Source: Archangium sp. (GTDB lineage Bacteria > Myxococcota > Myxococcia > Myxococcales > Myxococcaceae). Taken from it: a DNA stretch of 44,600 nt. The translations under genes and the position numbers were made by a program. The stretch's first letter is position 1. Each line of letters begins with the position of its first letter. The notes under the pieces are model-generated. The model did no database searches. It worked only from the letters and a program-made list of their open reading frames with translations, and was not told the origin of the DNA. The stretch covers positions 1 to 44,600 of the forward strand of contig JAEUJS010000475.1 in the NCBI GenBank assembly GCA_016792935.1, written 5' to 3'. Shown here piece after piece: positions 39,693 through 44,600 of this stretch.

Positions 39693-40415
39693 GTTCATGA
39701 TGACGGAGAGCAACACCTGCTCCGGTGACCGGCCGTCTTCTTTCAGCCCGCCGTCGTGTTCCCACGAGTGCGCGGCCCAGGGCGCCTGCTCGCGCGTGAA
39801 CCAGTACTTCTCGTTCGGAGCGAACGTCTGCACGAACCAATCGACGTCGCCGTTCACTTCGTCGGGCGTCTCGGGCGGCCCGGCATCGACTCCGAAGAAC
39901 ACCACGTGGTCGTTCGACTCGAAGGCCTTCGCGTCGCGGTAGAGCCACAGCGAATCGAGCGGCTGGTCTTCGCCATCACCACACACCCAGCGCACCGCGC
40001 CGCCATTGGTGAGGCGGACCACGAAGCCACTCTCATCGGCGTCTTCGATGAGCTCGACGAGCGCGAGAAACGCGGCGACGTCTTGCGCGTCGGCGTCGGA
40101 GAACCAACGGCCTCCCGCTTGTCGCAGCGCCGTCCGTGGATCCGCCGCGGCCGCGAGCGCTTCGTTCTTCGTCTTCAGACGCGCGCGATGTTCAGCGGCT
40201 GCGCGGCGCTTCTCGCGCTCGGCCTTCAAGTCGGCGCTCTCTTCCCAACCGTCGCTCAGGAATTGATCGACCCGCACCTGCAGCTGCTCTTCCGCTGCGT
40301 CGTCGTCGAACGCGCCGTGGTCTTCAGTGCGGCCGTCTCCGAACTCGACCGTCACCACGCGTCCGTGCCGCACCACTTCCACTCGCTCGGTACCGCGCTC
40401 CAGCCGGTATTTCAC
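39657..40415 (-). CDS. Protein with degenerate WGR-like N-terminal domain
   Basis: About 252 residues from a GTG at 40415 with GGGGGCG ahead; a TTG at 40427 is also possible. The first 65 residues (MKYRLERGTERVEVVRHGR; VVTVEFGDGRTEDHGAF; AEEQLQVRVDQFLSDGW) follow the WGR domain layout, but the W-G-R triplet reads F-G-D. A charged helix and then a beta-rich C-terminal region follow (VVRLTNGGAVRWVCGD; YWFTREQAPWAAHSW). The last residues, ALPSPSGRGSG, are encoded by the palindrome at 39649-39692, so the natural C-terminus may have been replaced. Function unknown. Confidence 0.6.
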   Translation of the reverse strand: MKYRLERGTERVEVVRHGRVVTVEFGDGRTEDHGAFDDDAAEEQLQVRVDQFLSDGWEESADLKAEREKRRAAAEHRARLKTKNEALAAAADPRTALRQAGGRWFSDADAQDVAAFLALVELIEDADESGFVVRLTNGGAVRWVCGDGEDQPLDSLWLYRDAKAFESNDHVVFFGVDAGPPETPDEVNGDVDWFVQTFAPNEKYWFTREQAPWAAHSWEHDGGLKEDGRSPEQVLLSVIMNALPSPSGRGSG

Positions 40416-40431
40416 GTTCGCCCCCAACGAG

Positions 40432-40437
40432 TATGGT
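40432..40437 (+). promoter_or_regulatory. Candidate -10 box
   Basis: TATGGT lies 7 bp before the ATG at 40445; part of the TANNNT series. It would be inside the coding region if the ATG at 40433 were used. Confidence 0.35.
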
Positions 40438-40444
40438 GTCTCGC

Positions 40445-41005
40445 ATGACGTTCCGTTCGCTTCTCTTCCTTCTCGGGACCGCCCTGCTCTGCGTCGCTTG
40501 TCCTCAGTACACAGGCCCGCAGGCCAACGCGACGTACTTCTGGCAAATCAAGACCAGCACCGTCGAGTTCGGAGCCTGCAGCGACGCGATGGATTTCCGC
40601 ATGGGCATCAACGCCGTGCCCATCAGCGACAACACGTTCCTCATCTACAAGGTGTCGGCTGACGGCAAGAAGGCGGCGACGCAGGCGTGTTCGCGGCTCG
40701 ACACTTCGACGTGCACCGATTCCGACGCGGGCGTGGTGTTCGACGTCGCGGGTCGCGAGCTCACGTTCACCGAAACCGAGAAGTCGCCGGTCGGCACCAC
40801 TGGCTGCTCGCTTCAGCAGACCCAGACGTGGACGGCGCTCGACGCGACGCGCACCATCACCGTGGACATCAACAACGTGCTCACGCTCGTCGACTCGCGG
40901 CCCGGCTGCGACATGGTCGAGGCTGACTTGAAGATGCGCTCACCCAACGGACTCGGCGTCGAGGGGTGCGTCATCACGAGCAAGCTGACGGGCGAGTTGA
41001 AGTAG
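40445..41005 (+). CDS. Small lipoprotein of unknown function
   Basis: 186 residues from the ATG at 40445; another ATG at 40433 adds four residues. The signal peptide MTFRSLLFLLGTALLCVAC ends in lipobox C-V-A-C. The mature part has paired Cys (FGACSD, QACSRL, TSTCTDSD, TGCSLQ, PGCDMVE, GVEGCVIT), consistent with a compact disulfide-linked beta protein. No family recognised. Divergent from the WGR-like gene and convergent on the TerB-like gene with a 3-bp gap. Confidence 0.72.
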   Translation: MTFRSLLFLLGTALLCVACPQYTGPQANATYFWQIKTSTVEFGACSDAMDFRMGINAVPISDNTFLIYKVSADGKKAATQACSRLDTSTCTDSDAGVVFDVAGRELTFTETEKSPVGTTGCSLQQTQTWTALDATRTITVDINNVLTLVDSRPGCDMVEADLKMRSPNGLGVEGCVITSKLTGELK

Positions 41006-41008
41006 CGC

Positions 41009-41341
41009 TCACCCGTCGAGCAGCGACTGCACGGTCGACAGGAAGTCCTTCTCCATGTCGTCGATGACGCCGTCGACGCCGACGAACCACTCGGCCGCGG
41101 CCATCACCACGTCGCGGTGCTGACGCAGCAAGCTCAAGTTCGGCTGCGGGAGCGGCTTGCCCATGTCGAGGTGCTTGAGCAGGTGCTCCATCAAGTCCGG
41201 AGCGATGCCCCACTTCGGCCCGAGGTCCGCGATGGTCTGCCGCTCGGCTTTGTCCAGCGTGTCATCGGCCCACGCCACCTGGAGCAGCAGCTTCATCGTC
41301 TCGACGTTCACTTCGGGAATCTCGGACGGTCGCTTCACCAT
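41009..41341 (-). CDS. TerB-like (tellurite-resistance domain) small protein
   Basis: 110 residues of helical type. MKLLLQVAWADDTLDKAERQ and AEWFVGVDGVIDDMEKDFL are the paired Asp-rich helices typical of TerB/DjlA-N domains, which can bind metal ions. Function in bacteria without a full Ter operon is unclear. The start lies 7 bp inside the end of the ABC1 kinase gene, so the two are translationally coupled under the TetR-type operator at 42651. Confidence 0.7.
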   Translation of the reverse strand: MVKRPSEIPEVNVETMKLLLQVAWADDTLDKAERQTIADLGPKWGIAPDLMEHLLKHLDMGKPLPQPNLSLLRQHRDVVMAAAEWFVGVDGVIDDMEKDFLSTVQSLLDG

Positions 41342-42636
41342 GCGGCGAGTTTAGCCGGTGCCCGCGAAGCGCACGCAGTTTCGAGCGCTCCCCAGTCGGC
41401 GCGCGCGCCCAGCGACGAGAGCACCGCGTAGAGCCCAAAGCGCAGCCGGAGCAGGAAGAGCAGATGCGGAGGCAACCCCAACTTCGCGAGCGCGCGCTTG
41501 TCTCGCATCATCTGTGAGGCCTCGACCGCGCCGTCGGGCGGAATCGCGTTTGTGCCGCGCACCAACATCGGCGCAAAGAAGCTGCGCGCGAAACGCTCGA
41601 ACACCGCCTCCCGCTCGGCGTCTTGGAGGCCGAAGCCGAAGTCTCTCGCCGCGCGGAGGAGGTCGGATCGTTGCCCCTCGCGGAGCGCCGTCGCCATCGC
41701 CGAAAACGCACGGGTGTGGCGTGCCTCGTACCGACGCACGCAGCCGAAGTCGTAGACGACGACGCTGTCCTCTCCGCGGAAGGCGAAGTTGCCGGGGTGT
41801 GGGTCGGCGTAGAGGAGTCCGAGCTCGTGGAAGCCGCCGACCATCACCTCGAACAGTCGCGTGCCGACGGTGTCGCGCTGGGCCTGCGTCGGGGTGCGAG
41901 CGAGGAAGGCCTCGAGGTGCTCTCCTGGCTCGTAGCGCGTGGTCAGCACCGCCTCGCTCGACCACGCCTCGACCACCTCGGGCACCACCACTCCAGAATG
42001 TGAGAGCCACTCTCGAAAGTTCTGTTGATGCCGGGCTTCACGCCCGAAGTCGCACTCACTGAGGAACGTCGAGCGGCATTCCTCGAGCAGTTCCTTCGCG
42101 CCGCCGGCGAGCCCGAAGAGGACGGTGTTGGCGAGCCCCAGCCCGCCGAGCGCGGCCGAGAAGTCCGCACCGAGCGCCTTGTCGATTCCGGGGTGGCGCA
42201 CCTTCACCACCACCTCGTCGTGGCCGAGCCGCGCGCGGTGCACCTGACCGATGCTGGCGACCGAGAACGGCTTGCGTTCCATCGTCGCCAGCAGCGTGTC
42301 GGCGCGCGCACCGAAGGCGTTGCGCACCACTTCCTGCACGGCACCCCACTCGCTCGCCGGAGCGTTCCGCTGCAACACGCTCAACACCTGCCGCGTCCGC
42401 GGAGGGAGCGAGGGATCGATGAAGCTCAGAATCTGGCCCATCTTCATGCCCACGCCCTTCAGCTCACCCAGGCGCGAGGTGAGCTGCTCGAGCACCTCGA
42501 CCTCCGGGTCGCCGCGGCGGAGCACCGTGCTGGCCAGGTCGAACGCCGACCGCCCCGAGCGCCACAGCCTGCTGAGACCACCCGTGGGAACTGCCTTCTC
42601 CTGACCGCGCAGCTTCGAGCCGAATTCGTCGCCCAT
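41335..42636 (-). CDS. ABC1/UbiB-family atypical kinase
   Basis: 433 residues from the ATG at 42636 (AAGG ahead); a longer reading starts within the operator and is unlikely. Family signatures are all present: the KxGQ motif (GMKMGQILSF) near residue 75, A-S-I-G-Q-V-H-R-A in place of a glycine loop (about 140), VVVKVRHPGID (catalytic Lys), the catalytic D-P-H-P-G-N (YADPHPGNFAF) and VVYDFGC. UbiB-type kinases/ATPases act in quinone or lipid handling. Not next to ubi genes, so a lipid or stress role is more likely. First gene of an operon with the TerB-like gene, divergent from TetR. Confidence 0.93.
   Translation of the reverse strand: MGDEFGSKLRGQEKAVPTGGLSRLWRSGRSAFDLASTVLRRGDPEVEVLEQLTSRLGELKGVGMKMGQILSFIDPSLPPRTRQVLSVLQRNAPASEWGAVQEVVRNAFGARADTLLATMERKPFSVASIGQVHRARLGHDEVVVKVRHPGIDKALGADFSAALGGLGLANTVLFGLAGGAKELLEECRSTFLSECDFGREARHQQNFREWLSHSGVVVPEVVEAWSSEAVLTTRYEPGEHLEAFLARTPTQAQRDTVGTRLFEVMVGGFHELGLLYADPHPGNFAFRGEDSVVVYDFGCVRRYEARHTRAFSAMATALREGQRSDLLRAARDFGFGLQDAEREAVFERFARSFFAPMLVRGTNAIPPDGAVEASQMMRDKRALAKLGLPPHLLFLLRLRFGLYAVLSSLGARADWGALETACASRAPAKLAAW
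42001..42015. other. Intragenic near-copy of the TetR operator palindrome
   Basis: TGAGAGCCACTCTCG inside the ABC1 kinase gene differs at the last base from the copy at 29165 and in the centre from 42651. Could be a downstream (auxiliary) binding site about 640 bp from the operator, or chance. Confidence 0.35.
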
Positions 42637-42650
42637 GGCATCCAACCTTG

Positions 42651-42682
42651 TGAGAGTGACTCTCAATTGATAGTCACTCTCA
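42651..42682. promoter_or_regulatory. Tandem operator between ABC1 kinase and TetR genes
   Basis: Two 15-bp palindromes: TGAGAGTGACTCTCA (42651-42665) and TGATAGTCACTCTCA (42668-42682, one mismatch), 17 bp from centre to centre. They fill the space between the divergent starts (42636 and 42684). Fits a TetR dimer pair repressing both directions. Confidence 0.8.
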
Positions 42683-42683
42683 C

Positions 42684-43271
42684 ATGATTGCGCAACTCGA
42701 CGGCCGCACCCGGAAAAAGCTCAAGCTGATGACCACCATCCAGGACGCGGCCATCGCGCTCTTCAAGAAGCGCGGCTTCGACGCCGTGACGGTGGAAGAC
42801 GTGGCGAAGGCCGCCGACGTCGGAGTGGCCACCATCTTCCGCAACTTCGGCAGCAAGGAAGGCCTGGTGCTGTGGGACGACTACGACCCCGCGCTGCTGG
42901 CCGCCATCGCGCGGCACCTCGAAGCCCAACCCGCGCGGAAGAAGCGCCCGCTCGAGGCGGTGGTGCTGGCGGTGGTCGAGGAAGTCGCGGCCGTCTACGA
43001 GAACGAGCGCACGCGCATTCTGACGCGCGCCGATTTGATCGCGCGAACTCCGGCGCTGCGGAACGCTGCGCGTCTGGGCACCCACTCGCTGCGCGAGGGC
43101 CTGGAGCGCGTGCTCGAGCCCCACGTCTTCGGCCGACTCCACCGCGACCTGCTCGCCGCGGTCATCGCCTCGACGCTCGAGGTGGCCGTCGAAGAGTGGC
43201 GCCGCAGCCGCGCGAAGGTCGCGCTCGATGGCATCCTGCGCTCAGCGTTCGACACGCTGGAACGCCTGTAA
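42684..43271 (+). CDS. TetR family transcriptional regulator
   Basis: 195 residues. Helix-turn-helix at about residues 15-60: IQDAAIALFKKRGFDAVTVEDV, AKAADVGVATIFRNFGSKE, with V-A-T-I-F-R-N-F the recognition helix. The C-terminal domain is helical (AVVLAVVEEVAAVYENERTR; TSLREG-type turns). The start codon is one base after the second operator palindrome, so it almost surely represses its own gene as well as the ABC1/TerB operon. Inducer unknown. Confidence 0.94.
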   Translation: MIAQLDGRTRKKLKLMTTIQDAAIALFKKRGFDAVTVEDVAKAADVGVATIFRNFGSKEGLVLWDDYDPALLAAIARHLEAQPARKKRPLEAVVLAVVEEVAAVYENERTRILTRADLIARTPALRNAARLGTHSLREGLERVLEPHVFGRLHRDLLAAVIASTLEVAVEEWRRSRAKVALDGILRSAFDTLERL

Positions 43272-43580
43272 ACCAGACGAGCCGGGCGTCATCCGTCGCG
43301 CTGACGCTCAACCCGTGGCGGAGGTGCGGGTGGCGCGTATGCGACGGGCGGACGAGAGGGTGTCGCGCCACAGCAACTCGTGCTCCGCGTTCGGCATGCT
43401 CGAACCTTCGTCATCCGTCACGCCGCCGCAGTTCGCGTGAGGCGTTCGGCACGGTGGAACGTTCGTCATCGTCGCGCTGGGGTCGCGCCGCGTTCGGTAC
43501 GCCGTTCGTCGCCCGTTGCGCTGTGGTCGCGCCGGGTTCGGCACGCTCGTCGTCCATCGCGCTCTCGTCGCGCCGCGGCA
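43272..43580. repeat. Degenerate tandem repeat in a 425-bp spacer
   Basis: The gap from 43272 to 43696 has no convincing gene. Degenerate units starting GCGTTCGGC at 43387, 43442, 43490 and 43534 (spacing 55, 48 and 44 bp) share TTCGTCRTC and GTCGCGC parts; a weaker unit begins near 43280. Readings across this region are Arg-rich and not protein-like. Confidence 0.6.
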
Positions 43581-43621
43581 GCTCGCGCTCCACGCAAGCC
43601 TCGTCTGGCGCCGCGCTCGTC

Positions 43622-43663
43622 ACTCCCTCACCCCGGCCCTCTCCCGAACGGGCGAGAGGGAGT
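43622..43663. repeat. Dispersed GC-rich palindrome (42 bp)
   Basis: Outer arms ACTCCCTC and GAGGGAGT and an inner CCCTCTC/GAGAGGG stem with CCCG-AA-CGGG between. Same arrangement and sequence as the element at 39649-39692. Ends 33 bp before the next gene's ATG. Confidence 0.75.
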
Positions 43664-43683
43664 TCGCATCGCGCGAAGTCGAG

Positions 43684-43689
43684 TAGGGT
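43684..43689 (+). promoter_or_regulatory. Candidate -10 box
   Basis: TAGGGT lies 7 bp before the ATG at 43697, directly after the palindrome. No Shine-Dalgarno sequence between it and the ATG. Inference. Confidence 0.35.
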
Positions 43690-43696
43690 CCGCGGC

Positions 43697-44254
43697 ATGC
43701 GAACGCTCTTGCTGTTCGTCGTGCTGCTCCCCGTCGCGGCCCTCGCGGAAGACTGCGCGTTCGAGCTCAAGGACATCAAGCCGCAGTTCGCCGCGAAACT
43801 GCCGAGCGGCTTCAAGCTGGTGTCGACCAGGAAGGACAAGCGCAAGGTCACGCAGGTGCTCAAGACGCCCGACGGCTTCGACGTCACCGTCGAGCTCGGG
43901 GGCTGCTCGCACGTCGCGTACAGCATCGCCATCAAGGGCGGCACGCTGACGCCGAAGACCGTCGGCTCCGAGCTCGTCGCGGTGAGCAAGCGCGTGCTGC
44001 CGACGCTGCCGATGATTGCCGACGCCATCGCCTCGCCCGAGCGGTTCCTCAAGGCCATCGAAGACGGGAACATCATCACGCTCCCTGCGCAGCTGCCGTG
44101 CGGAGACGCGACGTGCACGCTCGCCATCGAGGCGGAAGAGACCAAGCCCGACAAGAAGAAGGCCCCACCCAAAAAGCTGAAGAAGGGCGAGAAGCCCGAG
44201 CCCGAGAAGGAACCAGCGGGCGTCTTGAAGCTGTCCTACGACTTCGCACTCTGA
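43697..44254 (+). CDS. Secreted protein with Lys-rich C-terminal stretch
   Basis: 185 residues with signal peptide MRTLLLFVVLLPVAALA, cleaved before EDCAFEL. The mature part has a beta-rich domain with Cys pairs (DCAFEL and ELGGCSHVAYSI; LPCGDATCTLAIE) and then a Lys/Pro/Glu linker (about 152-172: TKPDKKKAPPKKL) followed by a final strand GVLKLSYDFAL. No family recognised. Upstream of a DUF2330 gene by 18 bp on the same strand, so probably co-expressed. Confidence 0.75.
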   Translation: MRTLLLFVVLLPVAALAEDCAFELKDIKPQFAAKLPSGFKLVSTRKDKRKVTQVLKTPDGFDVTVELGGCSHVAYSIAIKGGTLTPKTVGSELVAVSKRVLPTLPMIADAIASPERFLKAIEDGNIITLPAQLPCGDATCTLAIEAEETKPDKKKAPPKKLKKGEKPEPEKEPAGVLKLSYDFAL

Positions 44255-44272
44255 CGCGAGGAAAAACCCACC

Positions 44273-44600
44273 ATGAAACGCCTCTCCTTCGCCGTGACGC
44301 TGCTCACGGCTTTCGCTGCGCACGCCTTCTGCGGCTTCTACGTCTCGAGCGCGGGCGCTGATCTCTTCAACGACGCCACCATGGTGGTGCTCATGCGCGA
44401 CGGCACCCGCACCGTGCTCTCGATGCAGAACAACTACCGCGGACCGCCGAGTGACTTCGCGCTCGTGATTCCCGTGCCCGTCATCTTGAAGAAGGAAAAC
44501 GTGAAGACGTTGCCCAAGACCGTCTTCGAGCGCATCGACACGCTGGCCTCACCGCGCCTGGTCGAAGACTACGAGCCAGGAGAATGTCCTCCGATTCCCG
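44273..44600 (+). CDS. DUF2330 domain protein, N-terminal part
   Basis: Runs off the right edge after 109 residues. GAGGA lies ahead of the ATG. The signal peptide MKRLSFAVTLLTAFAAHA is followed by FCGFYVSSAGADLFNDATMV, then RTVLSMQNNYRGPPSDFALV and IPVPVILKKENVKTLPKTVF, which is the conserved start of DUF2330 proteins, common in myxobacteria and of unknown function. The Cys of FCGFYVS is conserved in the family. Predicted exported, with the larger C-terminal part missing from the window. Confidence 0.9.
   Translation, partial: MKRLSFAVTLLTAFAAHAFCGFYVSSAGADLFNDATMVVLMRDGTRTVLSMQNNYRGPPSDFALVIPVPVILKKENVKTLPKTVFERIDTLASPRLVEDYEPGECPPIP

Overview
The window looks like chromosomal DNA of a myxobacterium (Myxococcota, probably suborder Cystobacterineae). 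The evidence is very high GC with strong third-position bias, two membrane Ser/Thr kinases with PEGA-type tails, two sigma54 (bEBP) activators, at least nine lipoproteins with Asp-Ala-Gly or Thr-Gly-Gly-Gly linkers and Cys-rich or MopE-like metal-binding motifs, and a DUF2378/TIGR02265 protein, a family known as a Myxococcus paralogous group. I see no rRNA, tRNA, CRISPR array, phage or insertion sequence.

Layout. 1-2890: a partial metallophosphoesterase and a Cys-rich lipoprotein on the minus strand, divergent from a secreted neutral-ceramidase-like protein. 2894-6395: an FHA-sigma54 activator divergent from an unusual PqqD-TPR-TM-HlyD-like protein, then a small zinc-ribbon protein. 6538-9777 (minus): an operon of TPR membrane protein, lipoprotein and Ser/Thr kinase. 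9950-15095 (plus): a four-gene export operon made of a c-type cytochrome/propeller lipoprotein, a DUF1549/DUF1588-like protein, a Gly-linker lipoprotein and a Tat-exported DUF1501 protein. 15099-16607: a small secreted protein, a Nudix hydrolase and an FHA protein. 16610-20614 (minus): a second operon with the same three kinds of protein, kinase, TPR-TM protein and a large Cys-repeat protein. 20743-22372: a WGR-domain ATP-dependent ligase and a lipoprotein. 22451-25522: MarR plus isoprenylcysteine-methyltransferase-like protein, and a possible heme-thiolate-peroxidase-like protein divergent from a TetR. 25560-33420 (minus): MopE-like Gly-rich lipoprotein, SWIM-SNF2 helicase, BlaI repressor and a very long BlaR1-type M56 protease. 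33450-36891 (plus): DUF2378, histidine kinase and NtrC-type regulator. 36907-41005: a small TPR-like protein, a histidine kinase split by an apparent frameshift, an endostatin/DUF1554-like lipoprotein, a degenerate WGR-like protein and a small lipoprotein. 41009-43271: TerB-like and ABC1/UbiB kinase operon divergent from a TetR with paired operators. 43272-44600: a repeat-filled spacer, a secreted Lys-rich protein and a partial DUF2330 protein.

Most notable: (i) the duplicated kinase + TPR-TM + Cys-rich/lipoprotein cassette, a candidate envelope signalling module; (ii) a 15-bp palindrome (TGAGAGTSACTCTCA type) present as a tandem operator at the TetR/ABC1 promoter and again at distant sites, including the start of the gene after the WGR-ligase; (iii) the PqqD-TPR-TM-HlyD fusion; (iv) several genes preceded by a TANNNT box only 7-11 bp from the start codon, suggesting leaderless transcripts; and (v) small dispersed GC-rich palindromes, two of which have entered coding sequence.
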